From Solen grandis (Eukaryota > Mollusca > Bivalvia > Adapedonta > Solenidae): a DNA stretch of 64,000 nucleotides. Below the pieces are notes generated by a model that was given only the letters and a program-made list of their open reading frames with translations, did not search any database and was not told where the DNA came from. The translations under genes and the position numbers were made by a program. The stretch is from positions 13,979,294-14,043,293 of the forward strand of contig CM037778.1 of the NCBI GenBank assembly GCA_021229015.1, read 5' to 3'. This document shows, piece after piece, positions 44,524 through 55,320 of the stretch; position 1 is the first letter of the stretch; each line of letters begins with the position of its first letter.

Positions 44524-44823
44524 AAGAAACAAAACGGCCCTTTTCAGGGCCAACCCCAATGTCTCGAAAGGACATTTTACAATTGTCATTTTTACAATTT
44601 TACATAAATCTGTTTTCATATAGAGTACCATTCGGTACTATAGATTTTGTTTTCATATAGAGTACCATTCGGTACTATAGATTCTGTTTTCATATAGAGT
44701 ACCATTCGGTACTATAGATTTGGTACCATAAATACCAAAAAAAAAAAAAAATTTATGGTACCACGGTACCATAAAAAATAAAATTTATGGTACCTTGGTA
44801 CCATAGTGCCACCCTATACTACT
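44524..44823 (-). repeat. Right terminal inverted repeat
   Basis: 300 bp, complementary to 27774-28071 with differences only in the A/T homopolymer. It contains the same three 37-bp units and TATGGTACC palindromes. Confidence 0.95.
44536..44551 (+). terminator. Histone-type 3' stem-loop (right TIR)
   Basis: GGCCCT-TTTC-AGGGCC preceded by ACAAAAC and followed by AACCCC, with CGAAAGGACAT downstream. Being in the TIR, it is the mirror copy of 28044-28059, so each end supplies the 3' end for its outermost gene. Confidence 0.8.
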
Positions 44824-44829
44824 TACGCA
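44824..44829. repeat. Target-site duplication, right (TACGCA)
   Basis: Exact repeat of 27768-27773. Confidence 0.9.
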
Positions 44830-45245
44830 TATCCGAGTTTGTTGTTTTTGTCATTTTTGTGTTGTTGTTGTTGTTGTTGCTGCTGCTATTTTTATTTGCA
44901 GGTCCCGGCCGACACGGCCGACCTCTGAGGTACGCGAAACCACTGTATTATTTTCACATAAGATTCATATTTTATGCAAACAGATTATTATTATTTTTGT
45001 TGTTGTTGTTGTTGTTGTTTTAAAATGCAAAACTATTGTTGTTGGTGGTTTTTCGTGTTTTAAAGATATTTTTAGATTTATTTTTTCTGTATATAGGGGA
45101 TATGCCAATTATGGTTATACTTGTGTTCCATTATTAATTTGGTACCATACCGCTTATCTTATTTCTTTCGGAATTTCTGTATAAAAATGGGACTTTAAGC
45201 AATTTTTAAATATTTTTTAACTATTCCTGATATATCATTTTTAAA
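44830..45245. other. Right flank with (GTT)n runs
   Basis: (GTT)n at about 44858-44882 and 44998-45021, T-rich; no gene. Confidence 0.5.
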
Positions 45246-45472
45246 TTGTATTCATTTTTAAAATTGAAATCATTAATTTTCGTGGGACACTATATATATA
45301 TTTTTTTTTTTTTCGTGGAAGATTTCATCACAACGCAAAACGCGCATTTGCACAGACCTAACGTTTTCCACAAGATGAATCCGCGAATAAATGAACCAAC
45401 GAAATTCCCTTATGTACATAATCAACAAAATTTATTGTCAACGAAAATAAATGATTTTGCTGTATCTCATTC
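45246..45472. repeat. Repeat related to the GT31 3' flank, cut by gap
   Basis: CGCGAATAAATGAACCAACG followed by AATCAACAAAATTTATTGTC resembles the sequence repeated in the glycosyltransferase array (near 21340, 22590 and 23840), so it is an interspersed element rather than part of that gene. Confidence 0.45.
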
Positions 45473-45572
45473 NNNNNNNNNNNNNNNNNNNNNNNNNNNN
45501 NNNNNNNNNNNNNNNNNNNNNNNNNNNNNNNNNNNNNNNNNNNNNNNNNNNNNNNNNNNNNNNNNNNNNNNN
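45473..45572. other. Assembly gap (100 N)
   Basis: Exactly 100 N. Confidence 0.99.
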
Positions 45573-46204
45573 ACGCACCCCTTTCTTCTTTTAATCTCAG
45601 GACATCCAATTGGATTTGCGCAACCGCATTTTTCAGAATTTGTAAGTCTGAAAGTTGAGCATGATCTTTTGAAATAGATGGCACAAACTCATCTTTAACA
45701 GCTAATTTGGTAGAGCTTAGAATGTTTTTCAGTTCTTCATATGGTGCGCCATCAAGTATTGATATCAGTGTATGAATATCACATGCCAGTTTATAAGCAA
45801 CACTGTCCCCTTTCCGTGTAAATTTACGCTTCTGAAGGTCGCAAAATTGTGAGTAAGGATAATCGTTACAGTCACGAACATGAAGGAATACTGAATCACG
45901 TATATGCTCTAGAACAATATCATCTGACCCTTTGTCAGAGATCACGTGATCGATGAACTGGCTCTTGGGTAATTGATGAAATAATTCTTGAATATTTTGA
46001 ATGCTGTTTGTATCGTTTGATACCTCTGAGAAAATGCTGTCCACATTGTTTTCTGTCACTTGTATTCTCGGACAGTCGGACACGAACAACTGTTTGACAT
46101 AGGTTTCGGAATTATCCGGCGACTCGGCCTCAGCGTTGGTTACTTGACCCGGTGTGGGTTGTGAATCAAACGGTATATAGTCCCCTAACTCGACATGTTT
46201 CTTG
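45573..46204 (-). CDS. Unknown protein, partial, truncated by gap
   Basis: A minus-strand frame open for about 210 codons from a possible splice acceptor (ATCAAG, near 46204) into the gap. It has an acidic N-terminus, then KGSDDIVLEHIRDSVFLHV, a conserved-looking NDYPYSQFCDLQKRKF and KLACDIHTLISILDG, and ends in a coiled-coil-like LSDLQILKNAVAQIQLDVLR. No start codon is certain. I recognise no named domain; repeat-associated (ORF1-like) or host multi-copy gene are both possible. Confidence 0.45.
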
Positions 46205-47606
46205 ATTCATGCAGAGGTTAAAGCTGCAGGCAAGGAAATACCAGTATGTATTGTTGGCAACAACAATAACACAGCCATCCTATAGCTTGAGCACACAGAA
46301 AATATCTATTTATAGAGTCTCTTTGTTGTAGATTTCAAACAAAGAAAAAATAGTAAAAAGCGTCAGAATAATATTGTCACTTTATCTAAACATGAAGTAT
46401 CATTAATGTGAATGCAGGCTACCTTGCAATCAATAAAACAATACTAAAACACGCAATAAAAAAGACAAACGATATAAGATATATAGGATCTGACATGCAT
46501 TGTTATCAAATTTTACTAAACGAGTTTATGAAAATGTTATTAAGCGAGCCGCATTTGATATGAAATGACAATTCATGTCAGATTCTTTTTATTATATGAC
46601 CTATACTGACAGTAAATCACAAATATAACAACAAACAATACATAACTGAAAGGACTGTGAACGAATTACCGTTTGTAATCTAACACCAAGAAAATAGTTT
46701 CAAATAATAATTGAAAATAACGATTTAATGTGTATATTTCTCATACATTTTCAACATTGTATGAATAATGAATCCAACACATTTAATCCAGCTTTTCGAG
46801 TTCAACACACTATGTATATACATGGAATACACGTGCGGGACGCGGAGTGATGTAATTCGGCCTAAAAGTTATATGTAACGTGTTACTTATAAGAAATATA
46901 TGATGATTATACGAAACCGGAAACAGCCGTTTGAGCACAATGTCATATGATAAAAGATAATATTTTGTTATAAACTTGTGTACATGTATAATAAGGTAAT
47001 TCATATACAAAAGAAATATATACACGGCCCAGCGGGCCTATAAGTCACATTAAACAATATAAAATAACATGTATGGTGCAAGAAGAACATTTGTGAATAT
47101 TTAATAAATATGATTCTTACAAGTACAATAAGGAATTAAGTTCATTAAATGACATCAATTACGAGTATTGCATGTACAAAATTATGGCATACAAAATATT
47201 ATCTAAGATCATAACTCGCAGTTATATGAAATATAATGCTACGTTTATGATAGATATCATAACACACATACGCACACATATATATTATATTATATATATT
47301 ATACATAACACGTGTGTGTGTGTGTGTGTGTGTGTTCACGTGTTTATATAATTCAAGTTTAATGATATTATCGTAGTCACAGTACTGAATACCTTCACAC
47401 AGTTCCAATGAGGCCATATCATAATGATTAACATAATGCACCGTTGGCGAGCAATGTTATATTGCTACTATATATCATTGACATATATTCTACATATTCA
47501 TATATGAATTTGTGGTACTAAATAATTCCAATGATAATATTAATGGCTCATCAACGAATAACGTTATATTTATTTAACTGATATCACTGACAAATAACGT
47601 ACAATG
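46205..47606. other. AT-rich non-coding stretch
   Basis: Contains an AT-alternating tract near 47280-47300 and a (GT)n run at 47311-47335. No gene supported. Confidence 0.5.
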
Positions 47607-47920
47607 TGGGGAGCAGTGGTCCAGTGGTAGGACACGCGCTTCGGAATCGAGGGGTCCCGGGTTCGAGTCCTGCCAAGGACACTGCCAATTTCCTTGAACA
47701 AGAAATTTATCCCGCATTGTTTCACTTCACCCAGGTGTAAATGGGTACCTGAGAGGGCGGTATAATTCCGTGGCGCCATGGTGTGGGCTGCCATAAGCGG
47801 AGTGAAAGACTCCCCAGGGAGATCGATAGATAGATAGATATAAGTAGCCCGATGACCAGGGGTAAAAGTTGTAAAGTCGGTGAACGTGCCCAAGGCATGA
47901 AACTTAGACTGTAAAATGCA

Positions 47921-47961
<41 letters not shown>
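47607..47961 (+). repeat. tRNA-derived SINE with conserved central domain and (TTAC)n tail
   Basis: The tRNA-like head has an A box GGTCCAGTGG (47618) and B box GGTTCGAGTCC (near 47659). A central segment, CCAGGTGTAAATGGGTACCT, is a block I associate with conserved SINE cores in several animal phyla. A GATA microsatellite lies in the 3' part and a (TTAC)n tail runs 47922-47961. It looks full length. Confidence 0.75.
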
Positions 47962-47963
<2 letters not shown>

Positions 47964-48479
47964 TATATGATTTCAGTAAAACGAACATTGACACTTAATA
48001 TATAGTCCCACAACAAATGCAGCAGCTGTCATAGAATGATACATAAGTGCAATATATCACCAATTAAAATATTATATTTATTTTATGGCTACTATATATA
48101 ATTGATCAAAAACTCATATGCCTTCAGTATAACAGACTGACAATTTATATATAATCAAACGACAGATGGAGTAGAAAGTAATACCTATTACAATGTATAC
48201 TGCTGACATATATCACCGACAAATAGCGTATATGACTTCGATTTTACAAAATAGCATTTTATTCAGCATAACAATATGACATTTTAAATAGAAGTCCAAC
48301 GACCAATGCAGCAACAACTATCATAATTTATGTTGTAAAAATGGGTACAGTAAAGTACTTAAGTGTATATTCATGATTAAGGAAATTTAAAAAGCTACTA
48401 AATATGAATGACATAATAAGATCAGTTTATGACAGAGTATTAGGTGTATAATACAGAACGCCTTATTAAATAGACTGAT
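47962..48479. other. AT-rich non-coding stretch
   Basis: Nothing recognised. Confidence 0.4.
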
Positions 48480-48905
48480 TTTACGAAGTTAGCACATTTT
48501 CTGGAGTAGTTTGTCAGCAGATATTTGAGTCTCTCCGGCAATGTCATAGATATAAAGGGTTCACGGTTAATAATGGCCCCGATCATGCTGGTTCGTATAA
48601 CGTCATAGAGTGGACACTCTAAAGGAAAGTGTACCTTATCTTCAACCTGTCCACTGTTGCACAGAAAGCAAAGTCTTTGGTCTTACAGTTCAATATTGTA
48701 ACGGCCGGTCTCAATTCTTAATGGCAGTATGCCGCACCGTATTTGAGCGATCATGGAGCGTTCTTGCCGTTTAAGGTCTAACCGGAGGTAATCCTCGCAT
48801 TTAAAATAAAAATTGAATGCTTGCCATTTTCTTGAATAGAAATCACATAGTTTATCTTCAAGACAGTCCATATTTACACATGTTTAATGAATGAAATGTG
48901 GCAAC
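48480..48905 (-). pseudogene. LINE C-terminal fragment (CxxC...H...C domain)
   Basis: Minus-strand frames give RLDLKRQERSMIAQIRCGIL, then LCFLCNSGQVEDKVHFPLE and CPLYDVIR, the C-terminal zinc-binding layout seen in the LINE at the right edge of this window (CILCSTNDVEDEYHFVIRC). One frameshift near 48688 divides it. No RT domain is adjacent. Confidence 0.6.
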
Positions 48906-50929
48906 AGTCCAATCTCGGTGAACACGTTTTTAATGTCTGCACACTAGTTCGATATACTAGGACAACTGGAGTAGTCTTCGAGGAAAACATGTTTTGTAAG
49001 TCTTCCGTTATCGAGATGCACGAGTCTATTCCAATACTGGAGCATCGAAATCCACCATCTATCTATGCATGGTAACCATCCCGTTTCACCCAATAGAATA
49101 TAGTATAGTATAATATTTCACCCAATATAGATATATTTTGTATACATGTACACGTACATGATACACGCACCAGTTACAAATCAATTTATAGCAATTATTA
49201 TAAACAATACCACCAATATTTGTCCATGAATATGATTATTACAGTTGTTTTTCAGTTTAGGTCGCTGCAACAATATTTCAGTAATGTAACTGAAAGACCC
49301 TGATTGCACAGATACTCCCAGATAGAATCACCGGCCCACCACAAAAATACATTACTTTCTCGAAAAGGTACATAATTTAGATTAACTTGTTCACAGATGG
49401 TCTTTGACGTATAATTTGATTTTTAATTATATGTGTGTATTATATCTATCAATACAAATCTACAGATGCCTGGTCACCCGATGTAACCATCCGTGATGAT
49501 AGAAATGGGTGGTTTTCCGACCACAGGCAATACCGTCACAGACGGCATTGAAACTATATTTAGAATTATAAAACCTATATTTAGATTTTCTATTTTCATT
49601 TGCCGTTTGTTGGCTGACCACATTCGCTCTTTGTGCATGCGCTACCCTCATAGGCTGAATTTACGAAATCGCTACCCTGAACAGGCGAAGATGCGGAACG
49701 CGTCACGTGGTACCGCAAGAACATGTTTTGTTGATACCGTATTCTATATTTAATTGATTTCCCCGAAGTGTCGTTTACGAAAATAACGTTTTCGCGTGCA
49801 ATGTGACATACACTTGACGAAACTAAGTCTTTATCAACATTAACTAGGGAAAGTAGAAAAAAAGTTTTGTTTTTATTTTTACCAATCATCTGTGAACGAC
49901 CTGCTTTAAAAAGGTTATAAAATTATATTTATATTATATTGTATTTAACCGATTTCGCCGACGTTGCGTTTACGAAAATAGCGATTTCCCGTGAAATGTG
50001 ACTACACTTGCCGAGCTTATTTACTTCACCTACATTAACAAGAGAGAGTATAAAATTAGTTTTGCTTTCTACCGCTCATCTATGAACGAGCAGCTTTAAG
50101 TTTGTTTTATCCAAGCGTCTTAATAACTGCAGTATTTGTTGTTGTACAACCAGCTCCCAAAACATTCATCTGCCTATTAAAATCTCTATTAAACTTAATG
50201 AAATGATCTTTTAAGCTGGACTGTACTATATTTACAAGCAGTAGTTAGCTAACTTAGTGTGTAGTGTTTTGTCATTCCTTATAATATCAAAGGTTTATTT
50301 GTATTTGTTACAACACACACATATTTTTTTTTAAATATTTCTTGTTTATTTTACTTAGTAACACGATGTTGATAATAATTTTAATGAATAAACACCGACA
50401 TTTTAATATGTTTATTTACGCATGAGGCCTAATGTCACCTTTATTCACATTGAGTCACATCCACGAAAATGGTTACAGTCTTTGTGTCCTGATTTGTGGT
50501 TCCCCTGTCAAGCGTGAAGCTTAAGTTTTGCCTTTAATGAGCAATATAAGAAGTTTACATCCGTCTCGGGTCTGGGGCGTTCCTTTCATGTTCTTGAATA
50601 TTAGTTTGAAAGCTAATTTAAAATGTTTGGGAGATTCAATAATGATTTTTAAAAATACTTGATAACTTTGCTGGCCTTATAGCATTACCACACATAAAAG
50701 CAATATTTTTGCATGTTTAATTGTATCATATTTATAAACATATTTATAAACATATCACAGTGGTGTCGAATAGTGATCTCTTAAAATGTTGAACTTCAGG
50801 TATGACCGGACATTGTCAACGTGTTCTATCCGAATTTCATGTATGGCATGTGACTAATGGTTGTTGTAAAACGTGTTTCCTAAAAGACGCATGAGACAAA
50901 AATCAACCTTTGTTGGTAATAAAAACTGT
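48906..50929. other. Non-coding stretch with a degenerate tandem duplication
   Basis: 49745-49905 and 49940-50100 are diverged copies of about 160-195 bp (shared CGTTTACGAAAATA and CATTAAC(T)AG segments). No gene supported. Confidence 0.45.
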
Positions 50930-51112
50930 ATGTTGGATTTCACGTTCCGCTGACAGTATTGCAATCATTTGGAGAGTTTGTCTACATGAGACAGAAACAG
51001 TAGGGGCTCACTGCAATATCATGCATGTGGCATATACATGTAACAATATAACACTCAGTGATACTATCTTGACACCGGGTCAGCCAGTTCTAGGACTACG
51101 CTGTATTTATGT
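50930..51112 (-). repeat. SINE-like repeat, inverted diverged copy
   Basis: TCTTGACACCGGGTCAGCCAG and neighbouring sequence match the complement of 7690-7760. Confidence 0.45.
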
Positions 51113-51756
51113 TGATGTGTCCGTCCTTTCTCTTTCTCTCTATCTTTCCATCCGTCTGTTTTCATCTGTCACTATGTCTATCTCTCTTTTGCCCCTTTCC
51201 TTCTCCTGTGATTTTTCCCTGCCGCTCACTTTCTTATTCTCTATTTCCTATTAGTTGCATCGCAATTAAATAAATTCCATTTCAGATTGACATACAATAT
51301 GATGTTCAGAATATATATTCATCTTTTTTTTGTCATTTCTGTCTTTTTTCTTTCCCCTCTTATTTTGATTTCATATATCTTCCTTTACCTTACACTTATT
51401 CCACTTATTTAGAAAACGACAGATACTGATGCTATTTTTTTTTTACAAAACTGTAAATTGTACAACTAGATGACTTAATTAATCAAACCGAGGATACATC
51501 CTGTACCGATGCTGGTATGGAAAATATCAGCTGAATTCAACATCGATGTCATGAAATGCAATCATAGTTTTTAACCATGTTTAACAATAATTTGCTTGGT
51601 TATCTTGCTGATCAACATTGAATGTTTAATATAAACAATTTTGAGGGAAAGTCTACCGAATTTTGCATAAACATTATTTTTCCGTAAAGTTGAACACTGA
51701 AACTTGCAAAATATTCTTCATTATATATTCCTTTTATAAATTTGTGCAAAACATGC
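51113..51756. other. Non-coding, pyrimidine-rich
   Basis: C/T-rich tract at 51120-51250 and AT-rich sequence beyond; no gene. Confidence 0.4.
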
Positions 51757-53638
51757 CTAGGGTTGGATATCGTTATTCACGAAACGGTCCGATACTAATA
51801 CCGGTATGACGAAACGATACCGGTATTTTAACGATACTGATACTATGATTACTATTAGTTTACCATATCAAAGCCTTTGCTGCAAATAAGCACTAGTAAG
51901 GTAAATCATGTACTATAATCTGTTTTATTTATATTAACTAGTCTTGTGTAACGATATGCTGTAAAATATAACTTTGATAATTTTTTTGTTTTGTTATGTT
52001 GTGTTTAGTTTCACCTTTTCAACAATATACATATTAAATTATATAAAAGTCCTTAGTCGTTGCATATTAAATTTTTTTTATTATTATTTTTTATTCAAGG
52101 AACAGTAACGGAACATTTTGGTGCAGAAATAAAACCTAAGGAAGAACTGTTTTAATATTTTAATAGCTAAAGACAAAAAGTAAATGATAACATATGCTTA
52201 ACAAAACAGACAAATGATATTTATGACTAGAAATAAAATAATTTACACATTTCATAACAACCTTTGAATAGTATTTGTATTGACTAGATTTGACTTTAAA
52301 CACAGTTAAGTTGAACTTAAAAGTGTACAGTCACTCTTTCGCACATAGAATATTGAAATATTGAAAAAGAAACCTCAACTTAAAGAACTTAAATCTCTTC
52401 ACCATCTTAAATGTTCAGTAAGTCAGCATTCTTGAACAACAACCATTACAAACCGCCATTACAAACTACGTTTGCCACCGTTAATTTACTTAGAATAATA
52501 GGCCCAAACTTTGGCATTTTTCGTACGGTTTCCAACACCGACCATTTCGGTCGTGAAAAATCGTAAACTCTTATGTATTGTGCGAATTTCTATTTCAATT
52601 TTGGAGAAGGGGTGCACAATACACGAGCTTTTAGTTTTTTCGTAGTTTTTCCAGCTTTACCCTACCCACTAAGAAGTCATATCGGCGTTCGGCGAAGTCT
52701 GTACGAGTGTACAATTTTATAATTTAAATCGGTATTAAAGCTTCATAAATTTTTCTATAACATAATCGTGAAATAAATGCTATCGAAATTATTGTTCCCG
52801 TATTCATATTCATAATATGATTACATTGTTGTGACCCTCCCGGAACTACTTAATAATTAATTGACGACAGCCAAATGTGTTGTTCGCATCGTCATGACTG
52901 AGACCAACAATGACTGCCATCATGTTATGATTATATTGTTGTTGTTGTTTATTATATTCAGACGATATTCTAGCTGTTTATAGTTTCACTTTAGACAGAA
53001 CTGTTCGGTTTAATAAAAGTGTGTCCTTCAAATTCTAATTGGAAAGGGACTTGCGACAAGCAAACAACAAAGTGTTTCTCAAACAATTGGTTAATAATTA
53101 AAATCAGCGTAACAAGGCAAATTAAATGTTGATACTAGAGGTGTGAATAATATTTTTTTATTTGATTGACTTGCGGAAGCAGTAGAACTTTTTTTTACCT
53201 GTAGTTCTATCGAACGTCCGCAAAACACCCGCTTCTAAACAAAAATAGCGGCCTGCTCGAGTGCGCATTATCATTATTTTAAAAAGTGCAATAAATACTT
53301 TTTTTTTTTAATTTTAGGACTAACTGTCAATCCTTCGTCAATAAGTATTTTATAAATGAAAATGTTTATTTGTGAAATTAGAATTGTCCTATGACTTGTT
53401 CTATATGTCAGTCAGGGCTTCTGTAACACGCTATGGATCCTTATATTTTGTTCACGGTTAGTAATCTGTGTTTTAAGACCATTTTTAAAGTCATTTGTTT
53501 ACAGTTTTACGTTTTACGACTTTTTTATTGACACAATTACAGAAGTATCGAAACCAGGCACCGGTATTTTAGGAAACGGTATATACCTGTAACTATTCGG
53601 TATTGGACCGATACCGGGAATCGGTGTCCAGCCCTTAC
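51757..53638. mobile_element. Candidate non-autonomous hAT-like element
   Basis: The left end AGGGTTGGATATCG and the complement of the right end AGGGCTGGACACCG are imperfect inverted repeats, each followed by sequence rich in ACCGGTAT/ATACCGG. The start resembles hAT termini (CAGGGxTGG). No clean 8-bp duplication is seen and the 1.9-kb interior encodes nothing recognisable. Confidence 0.4.
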
Positions 53639-54000
53639 CATTACTTTGCGTCATAGAGAAGGTTTTGAAATATGTTCGACTCATTCCGACTTATCTTCAG
53701 AATAACACCACAGGACCATGTAGCCCGTTTATGAAGCCGTTCTGATGCCGCAATAAAGCCCGGTTTGCGTGGGTGAAAACCAGTAATCCTAGTTACTAGA
53801 ATACAGAAAAATAATATATACTAGTTGTTTTACTTTATACATTAAGGTGAAAAAACATATAAGGGCGTAGCTAGGACGTTCTGGATGTTACGCACTTTTT
53901 GGCTGGGGGTCGAGGTGCCACGTGGGACCTTGGTGGGAACAGGCTGTTTTATCTAGGCATATTACTCAGCTGTCGACCCGACTACATTGAGAAGTGTAGG
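53639..54000. other. Non-coding spacer
   Basis: Nothing recognised. Confidence 0.4.
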
Positions 54001-55165
54001 GAGACAGTAGTACATTTTTTGGTGGGGGGGGGGTGGGGGGTTGGATATGGTACCTGAGCCAAAAATGGTGGTCACCGATGAAAATTTATGATACCTAGAA
54101 GGCATCAGGATCGAAACTCTATGGTACCTAGAAGGCATCGAGATTGTATGGCACCTTATCACCATAAGTATGGTGATTGACAATTGTGAATGTCCTTTCA
54201 AGACATTTGGGTTGGCCCTAAATAGGGCCGTTTTTCTTTTTGTTTCACATCATCTGAGTAGTTGTTACTTTTGACTGTTTCTTCAGTAGATATTCAACAT
54301 GTTCTATAATGATAAAATTTGCTTCGATTATATATAAGATATGATCGTAGTTATTTCAGTACAATAACATTCGCTCAATTTTGCTACGATACTCCTGAAT
54401 GTTTTGGGTTTTTCCCCGTGTACGTAGATATCCCTCCTGTAATCTGTCCATGTTAGTTATGTGTAGCTTATCCATCAGATGGGGTGGTAACTAATGACAT
54501 GAAGTCATTTAGTATTATACTATTATTACTTATGACGGCAAAAAAAAATGGTTTGACAATTATAAATGTCCTTTCGAGAGATAGGGTTGGCCATGAAAAG
54601 GGTCTTTGTTTTTGACTTATCTTCTCTGCTACATACTCTTCTTGCTATTTTGTTTATCTTTACAATGGGCACCAAGTCCATTGCTAGAATAGGATCCACT
54701 GTGAATCGGGCGTTTGGTGGATGATTCCGCTTTTTCTGGTATAAAAGTAATAGACACCATAAGTTTTCCTGTCTTCAATTTTGATACGGCATTCCACTTC
54801 TTCCATACTATGTGGAAGTTTGATGAGGTTGTTCACTTCTTTGAGTTCCCTCAGAATAGATTGCGCAACGTTTTTCAGTGGCTGCGATTGCTGCGATGTC
54901 GATTGATTTTGTATTGGTTGTTGTTGTACCGGTTGTTGTTTCTGCTGTTGCTGCTATGGTGGTTGAAGTTGGTACGTTGGTTGATAGCTGGGTTGATACA
55001 CCGTAGTGTATGACGCCGATGGTTGGTTAGTAGCTGTCGTCAGCTTATACAAATCAGCAACCTGTATGGCGTTGTAAATGAGATCAGAAGTTCGTAGCTT
55101 TCCTTTGCAGTGCAGTGAGAATAAGACAGGATGCTTGTTGCGGTGCGCTTTCTACTGTGTGTTGG
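54001..55165 (-). mobile_element. Decayed end of a related Polinton
   Basis: Inverted relative to 42.85-43.8 kb. From 55165 leftward: remnant of the promoter and leader (AAAGCGCACCGCAAC), a Gln/Pro-rich gene homologous to 42881-43483 with internal stops but ending in its own TAG (54631-54629), a degenerate hairpin (54604-54589), a remnant of the 43476-43738 gene, a second hairpin (54229-54214), then TIR-like sequence with repeated ATGGTACC motifs (54040-54180). Stop codons and indels show it is dead. The third right-end gene is absent. Confidence 0.75.
54214..54229 (-). terminator. Histone-type stem-loop in the Polinton relict
   Basis: Minus strand GGCCCT-ATTT-AGGGCC: intact 6-bp stem, altered loop, with AAAAAC 5' and AACCCA 3' flanks and TTGAAAGGACATT downstream. 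The partner at 54604-54589 has two stem mismatches but keeps the TTTC loop and AACCC flank. Confidence 0.6.
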
Positions 55166-55320
55166 CGCACACAAATCAATTTAATCAAATTCTGTCCAGA
55201 GGTTTCAGGGGAGATGTCGTTAAAAGCAAATTATTGACGACGCACGAAGGACGACGACGGACGATGGACGCAGGGTGATCCTAATAGCTCACCATGAGCA
55301 CATTGTGCTGAGGTAAGCTA
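55166..55320. repeat. GCTCACCTGAGC family fragment
   Basis: The complement of the left end of copies at 14846 and 24807: CAGAGG-TTTCAGGGGAGATGT, a CGACGGACGATGGACG run and the GAGCACATTGTGCT hairpin. Confidence 0.55.

Larger units (their letters stand above)
27774..44823 (+). mobile_element. Complete Polinton/Maverick (adintovirus-like) element, 17,050 bp
   Basis: Starts AGTAGTATAGGGTGGCAC and ends with its exact complement. TIRs of about 300 bp differ only in the length of one A/T homopolymer. A perfect 6-bp target duplication flanks it. It encodes the diagnostic Polinton set: protein-primed DNA polymerase B, packaging ATPase, retroviral-type integrase with chromodomain, adenain-like protease, double jelly-roll major capsid and minor capsid proteins, plus several conserved proteins of unknown role. 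Accessory genes on both sides of the core have their own repeated promoters and histone-like 3' stem-loops. Near-identical TIRs indicate recent insertion or TIR homogenisation. Frame breaks in most long genes are either assembly indels or early decay. Confidence 0.97.

Noticed and set aside
28044..44551. GGCCCTGAAAAGGGCC hairpins as bacterial rho-independent terminators
   Set aside because: The surroundings are metazoan. The hairpins lack the required T tract right after the stem and instead carry AACCC and a purine-rich motif, fitting the histone type.
54714..55013. Plus-strand Leu/Phe-rich frame as a membrane protein
   Set aside because: It is the antisense of the Gln-rich Polinton gene remnant; the sense strand has the homology.
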